From Nitrospirota bacterium (GTDB taxonomy: Bacteria > Nitrospirota > Thermodesulfovibrionia > Thermodesulfovibrionales > Dissulfurispiraceae), in assembly GCA_004321915.1 (NCBI GenBank), contig SCQE01000051.1:1-51452 (forward strand): a stretch of DNA of 51,452 nt, read 5' to 3'. The notes beneath the pieces were generated by a model, which was not told the origin of the DNA, ran no database searches, and saw only the letters and a list, made by a program, of their open reading frames with translations. The position numbers and the translations under genes are program-made. Below, piece after piece: positions 28,374 to 37,210 of this stretch (the stretch's first letter is position 1; each line of letters begins with the position of its first letter).

Positions 28374-28394
28374 TTACATCTTACATCTTACATC
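28374..28394. repeat. Three tandem 7-bp repeats upstream of vapBC
   Basis: TTACATC three times in a row (28374-28380, 28381-28387, 28388-28394), directly upstream of the vapB ribosome binding site. A minus-strand TTGACA lies at about 28411 and the repeats overlap the likely -10 region, so they may be antitoxin-binding sites or a slippage-prone tract. Confidence 0.5.
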
Positions 28395-28418
28395 ATTATA
28401 TTGCAATGTCAACAGACC

Positions 28419-29876
28419 TTATTTCCTCAACCCAAAACGTCCCTTTAATCTCTCAACATCAGGGCTTATGCTCGGGCTTTGCTGGACATTTAATTGCTTT
28501 GCCTCATCCTCAACCAGAGGCTTTATGTAGCTGTAAATATCAGCAATTGTCTTTTTGCCGTCTTTTAATGCCTTGAGGAAGTAGTATGTAAACACTCCAT
28601 GTCCTTTTTCAGTCGATGATGTGCTTATCTGCGAACCCTGTGTTGCAGAAAGAACAGCCATGTTTGATGGGATTGCCTTAATATCAGCCATCATAACCAA
28701 TGGCCTTGCACCCTGTGCCAAAACGCTTCTTCCTCCTGCGCCTGAGAAGCACGAATCAAGAACAACAACTACTTCTGCTATCTGAAGTTTTCCGAGATTA
28801 TCGTAAAGCCTCTTTAATGGATAGCCTGTTACATTCAGATAATTCGGGTCTCCGTCATAAGGCACGATATAGGCATCGCCCGTATTCGGATCCGGAGCGC
28901 CATGACCCGAATAATAAACAAATACCCTGCTATCAGGCTTTACTTTGTTTTTTAGCCATGCCTCAAGGGATTTTTCAATAGATGATTTTGTTGCCCTTTC
29001 ATCAAGAAGAAGCTCGATATTTCTTTCCTTGAACCCAAGAGCCTTTGCGTATTCTTTTACAAGCTTCGCATCGTCATAAGAGAAATCTGATTTTGGAAGC
29101 CCCTGATACCCTTCTATGCCGATGATGACAGCAAGATCGTTATCTCTCATTATCTTCTCCGACGCGCTGAAGGAGGGTTTGTCTATGTCGGTCTGAATGG
29201 TAGAAGCAGCTTTAGAATCTTTTTTTTGCAGAGATGATTCCTTAACAACTTCTTTGATTAAGTCCTTAATCTCTTTCGCCTTCAACGTTTCTATCTCTTT
29301 TGCCTTGGCTATCTCTTGCCCCTTTTCTTTCTGCTGCGCGATTTTATCCTGTTTAGCCTTGATTGGTTTTAATGTTGCAAGGCAAGGCTCAGCACCCCAC
29401 ACCCAATGCGCTTTGTTTGCGGCACATGCATTTATTGCATATTCCAGATCAGCACCCCTTTCCAGCAGAAGGTCTACAATATTAGTGTTTCTCTTTTGCG
29501 CTGCCTCCATTAAAGGTGTACTTAAATCCCATTGAATTTGATTTACATTCGCGCCTTTCTCGATCAAAAAATTCACCAAATTAATATCACCAACCTCTAT
29601 GGCCCAAGATAGCGGTGATCCGACCCCCCTATAATTAACGGCTGCCCCCCTCTCGATCAAGAGTTTTACTATATCAAAATGCCCATATGTTATTGCCCAT
29701 GCTAACGGTGTTCGAGAAGGGTCACCACCTTGCTCATCAATCTGAGCTCCGCTATCGAGCAGTGCTTTAACCTGCTGGATGTCGCCACTCCTTGCCGCAT
29801 CCGTCAACGGGGTCGCACAGCCGGCAAACAAACAGCATGCAATAATGATTAAAATCGCTAAAAATATCCTTCTCAT
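28419..29876 (-). CDS. Caspase-like lipoprotein 3 (clade B): ankyrin, coiled coil, C14 peptidase
   Basis: A 485-residue lipoprotein (lipobox FAGC, C20). Ankyrin repeats (~24-150), a charged helical linker rich in Lys/Glu (~170-222, probably coiled coil), then the caspase domain (~245-440) with H325 (YYSGHGAP) and C376 (VLDSCFSGAGGRS). The EF-hand position is replaced by a shortened KDGKKTIADI segment, so calcium binding looks lost compared with its clade B relatives. It starts 61 bases behind gene 4. Confidence 0.92.
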   Translation of the reverse strand: MRRIFLAILIIIACCLFAGCATPLTDAARSGDIQQVKALLDSGAQIDEQGGDPSRTPLAWAITYGHFDIVKLLIERGAAVNYRGVGSPLSWAIEVGDINLVNFLIEKGANVNQIQWDLSTPLMEAAQKRNTNIVDLLLERGADLEYAINACAANKAHWVWGAEPCLATLKPIKAKQDKIAQQKEKGQEIAKAKEIETLKAKEIKDLIKEVVKESSLQKKDSKAASTIQTDIDKPSFSASEKIMRDNDLAVIIGIEGYQGLPKSDFSYDDAKLVKEYAKALGFKERNIELLLDERATKSSIEKSLEAWLKNKVKPDSRVFVYYSGHGAPDPNTGDAYIVPYDGDPNYLNVTGYPLKRLYDNLGKLQIAEVVVVLDSCFSGAGGRSVLAQGARPLVMMADIKAIPSNMAVLSATQGSQISTSSTEKGHGVFTYYFLKALKDGKKTIADIYSYIKPLVEDEAKQLNVQQSPSISPDVERLKGRFGLRK

Positions 29877-29937
29877 CCCCCGTCTCCTGAAAATCTATGG
29901 CTCATCACTCAAAATTTCATTTTAACTGTTTTTTCTC

Positions 29938-31491
29938 TCAATACAGCTCACCGAATCTTTTTTCATCGATCTTGCCCTCTAGAAAGGCTTCGAGTGTCTT
30001 GCTCTTCTTGGGGGACACCATCTCATCAAGCGCTTTATTTAATTGGTCTGCGGTTATTATCCCTTTTTCAAAAGCAACCTTAAGCTTATTACGGGCAATT
30101 TCTATATCCATAACTTTGGCGCGGGCCCAGTTCCTCGATACCGCGAAGTCTCCCTTGCCGAGTATTTGAGGGGTCTGGTCAATTCCTTTCAGTCTTCTCG
30201 CAGCCTTAGGCACATTGTCCGATATGTACTCTGCAAGCTCATCGGCCTTTACCCACACATTCTTGCCTGCCTTGCCCCGCATGCCCTCGATTAGATAATG
30301 GCTGAATATCCCGCCTTTCAGCTCGCTTTCATCTTCCCAAGACTGCTGATTGACCGCTGACGAGGTAATAACAAGTCTGCCCTTGCCTTTGGGTTTCATT
30401 AAATCAGATGCCACCATCATGCCGACCAGAGGCTTCCCTCCTTTTGGAACTATTGACTTGCCGCCGCCGGAAAAACATGCATCGAGGGCCACCATCACCC
30501 CTTTTGCAATTGAGGCATCAACAAGCTCCTGAAGATATGAGACCTTTATGGCGGTTTCTTCCATCGCCTCAGGATCGGTTATAACAACATCGTGGGGCAC
30601 TAAAAATGCGTCCGTAAATTTGTCTCCCTTTGTTTTGGGTGCGCCGTGGCCTGTAAAGTAAACATAAACATAGCCGTCCCATTTTTTGATCTTGCGCAAT
30701 GCGCCGATCATCTCGCTTCTTGTGGCTTTTTCATTGAGAAGCAATACCGCGTTCTCTTTCGGCACTCCGCCGTATCTGGGATCGGTCAACACATCGTAAA
30801 CCCTTTTGGCATCCTGCGACGCATACTGAAGGTTCGGAATCTCCTGTCTGCCCTTGTAGTCTATTCCTACCACTATCGCAAAAGTGTCGGAACGCAAGGG
30901 TGGGAGTTCAGCAATACTCTGCGCGATAGGTTTTTCGGGTTCCCTTGAAGGCTGTGGTTGTGCTATTTTCTCAGGCGGGAAACCAACCGCTATCGTAGTA
31001 ACATCAACATATCCGCTGTTGTCGCCCATCCATACTGGCGTGTCGTTTATGCGGAAAAAAAGAATATCGTCTTTATCAGGAGTAAGTTCGAAGCTGTTGC
31101 CGGTAAAGAACACCTCGCCGGCATCCCCTACCCTGCCGATAAGTGCAGACGCGCTGCCCCTACCGATATAAGTCCCTGCAGCGCCCCCACAGATCGCGGA
31201 TGCACCCACCCCGTCAGGGCCTGTCCATCCGCATATCGGTCCGGCTGTCCAGCTTCCTGATGCCGTAATCTTATACTTGGTATTTTTCTTGACAATCGCT
31301 CCGGAATTTCTCCATTCGTCGGCTGCGGCCAAAACACGTGACTTTATTTCACGCTTTTCCGTACCGGTGATGTCTACAGCCTGAACTTTATCGCTGTACT
31401 GAATGCCGGCGCAGCCGGAAAGCACAATACAGATAAGAGCGCCCCGTATTATTCCGCACATCAGACTTCTGAAAACAGTTGTTTCTGTCAT
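29938..31491 (-). CDS. Caspase-like lipoprotein 4 (clade A): LecA-like domain, C14 peptidase, SHOCT-like tail
   Basis: A 517-residue lipoprotein (lipobox LSGC, C27). Residues ~45-168 form a beta-rich domain like the PA-IL/LecA lectin family (TKYKITASGSW, GRVGDAGEVFFTG, LFFRINDTPVW), which in relatives binds galactosides with calcium. The caspase domain (~200-460) has H282 (FTGHGAP) and C339 (ALDACFSGGGK). The tail ends in FGELY as in genes 1 and 6. ATGA overlap with the stop of gene 5. Confidence 0.92.
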   Translation of the reverse strand: MTETTVFRSLMCGIIRGALICIVLSGCAGIQYSDKVQAVDITGTEKREIKSRVLAAADEWRNSGAIVKKNTKYKITASGSWTAGPICGWTGPDGVGASAICGGAAGTYIGRGSASALIGRVGDAGEVFFTGNSFELTPDKDDILFFRINDTPVWMGDNSGYVDVTTIAVGFPPEKIAQPQPSREPEKPIAQSIAELPPLRSDTFAIVVGIDYKGRQEIPNLQYASQDAKRVYDVLTDPRYGGVPKENAVLLLNEKATRSEMIGALRKIKKWDGYVYVYFTGHGAPKTKGDKFTDAFLVPHDVVITDPEAMEETAIKVSYLQELVDASIAKGVMVALDACFSGGGKSIVPKGGKPLVGMMVASDLMKPKGKGRLVITSSAVNQQSWEDESELKGGIFSHYLIEGMRGKAGKNVWVKADELAEYISDNVPKAARRLKGIDQTPQILGKGDFAVSRNWARAKVMDIEIARNKLKVAFEKGIITADQLNKALDEMVSPKKSKTLEAFLEGKIDEKRFGELY

Positions 31492-33767
31492 CTTATCTTG
31501 GCCACAGGCATTTCAAGTCTGTTATCAGTCTGGTCGGCGGTTGGAAGCAGAACAGGCGACTGGTCTCTGTTAAGATCGAGAGATGCCCTCTCAGAAACAT
31601 TAGTCTTTACATAATCGTAAAGTTCGCCGAGCTCTATTGTGCTGTTTCCGTTTTTGTCGGCCTCGCCCCTCATTCCTCTTAAAAGAAAGTAAGTAAACAA
31701 ACCATGCTTGACTCTGTCGTAGTCGGAGCTTATCTGGCTTCCGGTAGAGGCCGCAAGCACATTTATCTTCCCTCCCGAAAGCACCGGATTCTCTATGGTC
31801 ACAACCAGCGGACGCGCGCCTATCTTCGTAACGCTTCTTCCGCCCGTTCCGGAAAAACAGCTGTCGAGCATTACCACAACTTCTTTTGCCGGAAGTCTAT
31901 TAAGCAATTCGTACATTTTTTTCAGTGAATACAGCTTAGAAGGAAAATCAGGATGCCCCTCGTAAGGCACGATATAGGCCTCTTTGTTTTCCATATCAGG
32001 AGCGCCGTGGCCCGCATAATACACAAAAACTACCGAATCCCTGCTGACCCTTCTCGCGAGCCAGTCTTCGATATAGGCCTCAAGGTCGCTCTTTGTGACC
32101 GCAGTGTCGGTCAATAATTTTATATTGCTTTTTGGAATACCACCTACATTTTCGAGATACCGTGCAACCACTTCGGCGTCTCTGCTCGCGTACTTGACCG
32201 AAGGGATCGCTTCTTCACGGTATTTGCTTATGCCGATTACCAAGGCAAAGGCATCTTTTCTATCGAAGTTTTTTGTCTTAAGCGGGATATCGTCCACATT
32301 TACTTCGGAGATGACCTCGACTATCTCTTTTATTTCTCTTGGTCTCATCGCGACTTTCAACACCTTGATTTCAGAAGACGAACCCTCCATCGCATCCTGC
32401 AGCGTTATTCTAAGCGTCGCCGATTCCGAAGGTATCTGCGCAGGCAAAACGGTTTTGAATTCCACGGTCTTTTTCTCGCCGGGCATTACAACTCCTACGA
32501 ACTTCTTTTCGCCCAGATATCCGGTGAGCGTTTTATTTCCTGAAAGCACCACCTGCACATCTTTTGCAGTACCCTCTCCTTTGTTTTCGATCGCCACCTT
32601 CAAGGAGACCTCTTCCCCGCCGTCCAAAACACGGTTGTTGTTCTGGTCTTTCAAGGAAGTGCTGAATGCAAGGCGCGGCAGTTCCGATATGACCTCAACT
32701 GTCTCCTTTATTTGCGCGTGTCTCGCTGCAATCCTCAGAGTTTTCGTTTCTGCCGGCGAAAAGCCCTGCGCCTCTTTGACCTCGACTTTAACATACAACT
32801 CTTCCGACGGGATCTGCAGCGGCATCACAGCTTTAAATTCTACCGTCTTTTTCTCTCCTGCCCCTATGTTTCCGATAGACTTTCTTTCTCCAAGATAGGT
32901 CACAAGCAGCGGATTGCCCGAGAGAACAACCTGCACGTCTTGCGCCGCGCCTTTGCCTTTGTTCTCGACCTCTATCCTCAATACGGCTTCTTCCCCGCCC
33001 TCAAGTATCCTGTTGCCCGAAGCCTCGCTAAAAACGATATTCGCCGAAAGCGACGGAGGCAGAACCGGCTGAGGTTCGGGAACAGATTTGGAAATCTCGA
33101 TCTTCTGAGTTTCCGGAACGGTCTTCATATCTACAGCGCGCAATTTTTTCTCTCCGCCTAATTTGACCAGTTGATATCCGCTTCCTCCGCCTATGCCCAA
33201 GCCCGCGATGCTTATGGAATAATGGGCGCCTATGACCTTATTGTCTAGGTCTATGTAATCTATGATCCATTCGGTTTTAGACCCTGATGCGCCGACTACC
33301 ATCCCCGATGCAAACGCCGAATACCCCACCCTGATTTCGTTAATGGATTTCAAAGACAGCGTTCCCTCAGTCTCTGCGGTTATTACAGGGATTCCGAGCC
33401 ATGTCTGTCTGTCCAGCACCCGGAATTTTATCTCCATGTTTTCGCGGTCGAGGTAAAGGACATCGGCAAACTTTACCGAAGTCCTCGTCGCCTTGCCCGG
33501 TATCGGACCGCCTTGAACAAAAAAACCTATGCCTTTTTCGTCAAAAGTCCTGTTTTGCGGATCGGCCTTGTATAACTCATTCTCTCTGCCCTCAGACTCT
33601 TTCATCAGAGTAAAAATCTTGCCGAGCAGTTCTTCTCTTGAATCGGAGTCCGCCAGATACCTGCACTTCTGATTTTCGCAGAGGGTAAATTTCTCTATTT
33701 TTACCCCTTCGAGAGACGCGCAACCCGCAAGAGATGCAAGTAACGACAAAATCAACAATAATCTCAT
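31488..33767 (-). CDS. Caspase-like lipoprotein 5 (clade B): tandem CARDB-like repeats, C14 peptidase, EF-hand loop
   Basis: About 759 residues, lipobox LAGC. A beta-rich N-terminal region, then two CARDB/NEW3-like adhesion-type repeats, starting near NRILEGGEEAVLRIEVENKG and NRVLDGGEEVSLKVAIENKG and each ending in a PSE-type strand. The caspase domain follows, with the His in YYAGHGAP and Cys in MLDSCFSGTGGRS. An EF-hand-like loop DKNGNSTIELGE comes after it. Start: ATG 33765-33767, five bases beyond the gene 6 stop, gives a short signal peptide. An upstream ATG at 33800, behind GGAAAGATAG and inside gene 6, is a good alternative that adds 11 residues. Confidence 0.9.
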   Translation of the reverse strand: MRLLLILSLLASLAGCASLEGVKIEKFTLCENQKCRYLADSDSREELLGKIFTLMKESEGRENELYKADPQNRTFDEKGIGFFVQGGPIPGKATRTSVKFADVLYLDRENMEIKFRVLDRQTWLGIPVITAETEGTLSLKSINEIRVGYSAFASGMVVGASGSKTEWIIDYIDLDNKVIGAHYSISIAGLGIGGGSGYQLVKLGGEKKLRAVDMKTVPETQKIEISKSVPEPQPVLPPSLSANIVFSEASGNRILEGGEEAVLRIEVENKGKGAAQDVQVVLSGNPLLVTYLGERKSIGNIGAGEKKTVEFKAVMPLQIPSEELYVKVEVKEAQGFSPAETKTLRIAARHAQIKETVEVISELPRLAFSTSLKDQNNNRVLDGGEEVSLKVAIENKGEGTAKDVQVVLSGNKTLTGYLGEKKFVGVVMPGEKKTVEFKTVLPAQIPSESATLRITLQDAMEGSSSEIKVLKVAMRPREIKEIVEVISEVNVDDIPLKTKNFDRKDAFALVIGISKYREEAIPSVKYASRDAEVVARYLENVGGIPKSNIKLLTDTAVTKSDLEAYIEDWLARRVSRDSVVFVYYAGHGAPDMENKEAYIVPYEGHPDFPSKLYSLKKMYELLNRLPAKEVVVMLDSCFSGTGGRSVTKIGARPLVVTIENPVLSGGKINVLAASTGSQISSDYDRVKHGLFTYFLLRGMRGEADKNGNSTIELGELYDYVKTNVSERASLDLNRDQSPVLLPTADQTDNRLEMPVAKIR

Positions 33768-33771
33768 AGCG

Positions 33772-35325
33772 CTAATACAACTCCCCGAACTTCTTTTCAT
33801 CTATCTTTCCTTCGAGGAACGCCTCAAGCGTCTTGGATTTCTTTGAAGACTTCATCTCATCCATCGCCTTGCTCAGCTGTTCGGCGGTTATTATTCCTTT
33901 TTCGAACGAATCTTTCAGCTTTGCGCGTCCTATTTCTATATCCATAACTTTAGCGCGCTCCCAGTTGCGGGTCACGGAGAAATCCCCTCTCCCGCTGATT
34001 TGCGGGGTCTGCTCTACTCCCTTGAGCCTCCTCGCAGCCTTGGCCACATTCTCTTTCACATAGTCAGCCAAATCGTTCACTTTGACCCATACTTCCTTGC
34101 TTACCTTCCCCCGCATACCCTCCATAAGATAGTGGCTGAATATGCCGCCCTTAAGCTCGCTCTCATCCTCCCACGACTGCTGGTTCAACGCAGATGAGGT
34201 CATAACTACCTTACCGACGCCTTTAGGCTTGATCAATTCGGTTGTAGTAAGCATGCCGACCAGAGGCTTCCCGCCTTTTGGAACTATCGATTTGCCGCCT
34301 CCGCTGAAGCAGGCATCCAGCGCAACCATCACCCCTTTTGCATTTGTCGTATCCACCAGCTCCTGCAGATACGATATCTTAATGCTCGAGTCTTCCATTG
34401 ATTCAGGGTCCGTCACTATCGCGTCATAAGGCACAAGAAAACCGTCAACAAGCTTCTCATCCTTTGCCTTAGGGGCCCCATGTCCCGAGTAGTAGATATA
34501 CACATACCCGTCCCATGTCTTTATCTTTCTAAGCGCCGCAGCTATTTCGTTTCTGGTCGCCTTATCGTTGAGAAGCAGGATTGTGTTTTCCTTCGGCACG
34601 CCGCCGTACTTCGGATCGGTCAATATCCTATGGACCTTCTTGGCATCGGCTGCCGCGTATTGAAGAGCGGGTATGTCCCGTCTGCCTTTGTAGTCAATGC
34701 CTATTACGACAGCAAAGGCATCGGGACGGAGCAGTCCGGACTTGGCATCTACGGTTTCGGCCATATCAGGCTCAGAGGGAATTGGTTCCTTTACTTCCGC
34801 TTTTTTGGGTTCGACTATGCGGGACTCAGGCTGCATTGACTCCTTTATCTTTAGCAACTGTTCCCGTTCGCGCTCTCGCCTCCAATCTCTTGAAGATGTA
34901 TCTGACGCTCTTACCCTCGTGCCTGCCAATGCAGCCTGTTTGATGACATATAAAGCGTCAACAAGCCTTTTGGCCTCTTCAATCCGGTCCCTTCTGAATG
35001 TCGTGGTTTTATGCGCAACCCTGACATTCTCCTGCATTCCTATATGCATAATGACATTTCCTATCAACAACTCAGGATGCGCCTCGCTATAAGATAGGAA
35101 CTTCCGGCCGTAAATCGTATTGAAGCTGAAGCCTGCATCGGTTGCTGTTATGGCTGCATTGTAGCCTGAAACTATGCTCTCTGCAATTTCTACCGTCATC
35201 TGCTTAGTACTGTATGGGTCGGGTCTGTGAATTGTTGTTAATTGCTGGACCGCACAGGCAGATGCTATAAATGATACAAAAATGCCTATGATCAAAAATC
35301 TGATAAAAACCAATTTTGTTTTCAT
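33772..35325 (-). CDS. Caspase-like lipoprotein 6 (clade A): helical N-terminal domain, C14 peptidase, SHOCT-like tail
   Basis: A 517-residue lipoprotein (lipobox ASAC, C24). Residues ~40-165 are helical with a strongly charged stretch (RDWRREREREQLLKIKE) and match nothing I know. The caspase domain (~200-465) has H282 (YYSGHGAP) and C339 (ALDACFSGGGK); the tail ends FGELY. It is the first gene of the cluster in transcription order. A possible -10 box TATACT lies upstream at 35375-35380, without a clear -35. Confidence 0.92.
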   Translation of the reverse strand: MKTKLVFIRFLIIGIFVSFIASACAVQQLTTIHRPDPYSTKQMTVEIAESIVSGYNAAITATDAGFSFNTIYGRKFLSYSEAHPELLIGNVIMHIGMQENVRVAHKTTTFRRDRIEEAKRLVDALYVIKQAALAGTRVRASDTSSRDWRREREREQLLKIKESMQPESRIVEPKKAEVKEPIPSEPDMAETVDAKSGLLRPDAFAVVIGIDYKGRRDIPALQYAAADAKKVHRILTDPKYGGVPKENTILLLNDKATRNEIAAALRKIKTWDGYVYIYYSGHGAPKAKDEKLVDGFLVPYDAIVTDPESMEDSSIKISYLQELVDTTNAKGVMVALDACFSGGGKSIVPKGGKPLVGMLTTTELIKPKGVGKVVMTSSALNQQSWEDESELKGGIFSHYLMEGMRGKVSKEVWVKVNDLADYVKENVAKAARRLKGVEQTPQISGRGDFSVTRNWERAKVMDIEIGRAKLKDSFEKGIITAEQLSKAMDEMKSSKKSKTLEAFLEGKIDEKKFGELY

Positions 35326-35422
35326 AATACCACCTTATCTGCCCGTGCTTTACAAAACCTCAAAGATTTCTATTAGTATACGCTCTTGCCCCCCATTTTT
35401 AAAACAATCATGCATAAAAAAA

Positions 35423-35444
35423 GCTTTTGTTTTATTTCAAAAGC
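35423..35444. terminator. Stem-loop between the caspase cluster and bioB
   Basis: GCTTTTG (35423-35429) pairs with CAAAAGC (35438-35444) around an 8-base loop in the divergent intergenic region. It has no T tract on either side, so it is more likely a structured promoter-region element than a true terminator. Confidence 0.25.
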
Positions 35445-35469
35445 CGCCTGCGTGCTAAAATAAAAAAGT

Positions 35470-36444
35470 ATGTTAAACGACTTGCTCGAAAAAGTTTTGT
35501 CAGGACGCAAAATCACGAGAGATGAGGCGGTTTTTATCGTAAAAATGAATGCTGCGGATTCGCCGTATCTGTTCGGCGCGGCTGAAAGAATACGTTCTTC
35601 TTTTAGGAAAAATTTCATAGACCTATGCGCCATAATAAACGCAAAATCTGGCGCATGCAGCGAGGACTGCTCGTACTGCGCCCAATCCTCGCGTTTTAAA
35701 ACAGCATCCGCAGTTTATCCCCTGTTAAGCAAAACCGCAGTGCTCGACAAGGCCCGCGAAGCAAAAAACAACCGCGTAAAAAGGTTCTGTATCGTCACAA
35801 GCGGCCGCAAAGTGAATAAATCCGAACTTAAAAAGATAGCAGGAATGACGGCCTCGATCAGAGATATGGGACTCCTGCCCTGTTCCACTTTGGGCCTGCT
35901 CGACAGAGATGAGCTTGAATACCTTAAAGAAAACGGACTTGAAAGGTACCATCACAACCTTGAAACCTCTGAGCGGTTCTTTCCTTCAATCTGCACCACT
36001 CATAGTTACCGGGACAAAATCAAAACCATCGAGGCGGCAAAGGCTGCAGGACTTTCGGTCTGTTCGGGAGGCATATTCGGCCTCGGCGAGAACTGGGACG
36101 ACAGGCTGGATATGGCCTTTGAAATTCAAAAACTAGGGGTCGATTCGGTCCCGATAAACTACTTGATGCCTGTCAAAGGCACAGGGCTCGAAACTAGGAA
36201 AGCGTTGGGGCCTTTTGAGGCGCTAAAGATAATCAGTCTTTACAGGTTCGTAATGCCCGAAAAGGAGATAAGGGTATGCGGGGGCAGAATACAGGCCCTC
36301 GGAGATAAACATGGAATGATTTTCAAGGCCGGCGCCGACTCTGTGCTTACCGGAAATTATCTGACCACGACCGGCAGGACCTTTGACGACGATCTGAAGC
36401 TTATTGATGAGCTCGGCCTGAATGTTTCGGAACGGTCTTGTTAG
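35470..36444 (+). CDS. bioB: Biotin synthase
   Basis: Radical-SAM enzyme that inserts sulfur into dethiobiotin. The 4Fe-4S/SAM motif CSEDCSYCAQS lies near residue 60; further family blocks are YHHNLETS, the Cys-containing SVCSGGIFGLGE, PINYLMPVKGTGL and the GNYLTTTG end. Length 324 is normal. The gene is divergent from the caspase cluster and its 3' end overlaps the convergent DedA-like gene by 44 bases. No other bio gene is in view. Confidence 0.95.
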   Translation: MLNDLLEKVLSGRKITRDEAVFIVKMNAADSPYLFGAAERIRSSFRKNFIDLCAIINAKSGACSEDCSYCAQSSRFKTASAVYPLLSKTAVLDKAREAKNNRVKRFCIVTSGRKVNKSELKKIAGMTASIRDMGLLPCSTLGLLDRDELEYLKENGLERYHHNLETSERFFPSICTTHSYRDKIKTIEAAKAAGLSVCSGGIFGLGENWDDRLDMAFEIQKLGVDSVPINYLMPVKGTGLETRKALGPFEALKIISLYRFVMPEKEIRVCGGRIQALGDKHGMIFKAGADSVLTGNYLTTTGRTFDDDLKLIDELGLNVSERSC

Positions 36445-37111
36445 TCTTTGTTCTGTTTTTCTTCTTCTTTTTATAATCTACAACATGCCAAACCCTGAAC
36501 CATCTGTCTAGTTTGTCCCTGTAAGCCATGGCAATAAAAACGACCACAAGGGCCACGCCGACCAAAACGAAAAACCTCTGGTACTGATGGTGCCGTATAT
36601 AAGCGCCTCCGAGCGTTAACAGTATGGTGCCGAAAAGTCTCCCCGTTCCTCCTATGACAAGAAATTCCGTAGTCGTAAGATGACCGAGTCCGAGTATATA
36701 ACACAGATAGTCCTTTGGCACGCCCGGAATCAAAAACAGAAGAAAAACAAGAAAGGCCCCTTTGTGATGCAGCAGGTAATCGAATCTTTTCATTACCGAC
36801 TTGTCGACAAACCTGTCAACAAAAGGACGTCCGAAGGCGCGAGAGAGTGCAAAGGCGATATATGAGCCTATAGTCAGTCCTATTGTTGAGAGTATTACTC
36901 CCAGAACAGGACCGTACAGAAAACCGCCCAGCAGTCCTGTCGCCTCCCCCGGGATAGGAGCAGCCACAACCTGCGTAATCTGGAGCAGAATAAAGCCTAC
37001 AAAACCGATGGGGCCTAGAGAATCAATAAAATCCAGCATTCTTTCTTTGCTCAGAAAGAACTGAATCAGGCCGGTCTTATAAAAAACAAAGGCAGCACCG
37101 CACAGCAGCAA
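36401..37111 (-). CDS. DedA/TVP38-TMEM64 family membrane protein
   Basis: A VTT/SNARE-associated-domain protein of about 236 residues with five or six hydrophobic segments. Signatures: APIPGEATGLLGGFLYG and the re-entrant FLLFLIPGVPKDYLCYILGLG. Relatives are lipid scramblases or transporters of undecaprenyl phosphate. The start given is TTG 37109-37111, which would cut into the first membrane helix. The frame stays open upstream (residues like KNKEACKNCVWLKPLILI) to a TAA near 37190 without ATG or GTG, so the true start is unresolved. A Lys/Arg-rich C-terminal tail follows. Confidence 0.8.
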   Translation of the reverse strand: MLLCGAAFVFYKTGLIQFFLSKERMLDFIDSLGPIGFVGFILLQITQVVAAPIPGEATGLLGGFLYGPVLGVILSTIGLTIGSYIAFALSRAFGRPFVDRFVDKSVMKRFDYLLHHKGAFLVFLLFLIPGVPKDYLCYILGLGHLTTTEFLVIGGTGRLFGTILLTLGGAYIRHHQYQRFFVLVGVALVVVFIAMAYRDKLDRWFRVWHVVDYKKKKKNRTKTNKTVPKHSGRAHQ

Positions 37112-37210
37112 AATAAGGATAAGCGGCTTAAGCCAGACGCAGTTTTTGCAGGCTTCTTTATTTTTATTTGATTTGATCTTCCCTTACCCCGTTCGGATTT
37201 TCAAAACAGC

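Noticed and set aside
28374-28394. Three TTACATC repeats as a CRISPR-like array
   Set aside because: Units of 7 bp directly adjoining, without spacers; a short tandem repeat or operator.
24008-35325. Caspase-like genes as part of a type III CRISPR (Craspase) or gasdermin system
   Set aside because: No cas7-11, csx30-like, gasdermin or CRISPR repeats lie within the window, and these proteins carry lipoprotein signals that put them outside the cytoplasm.
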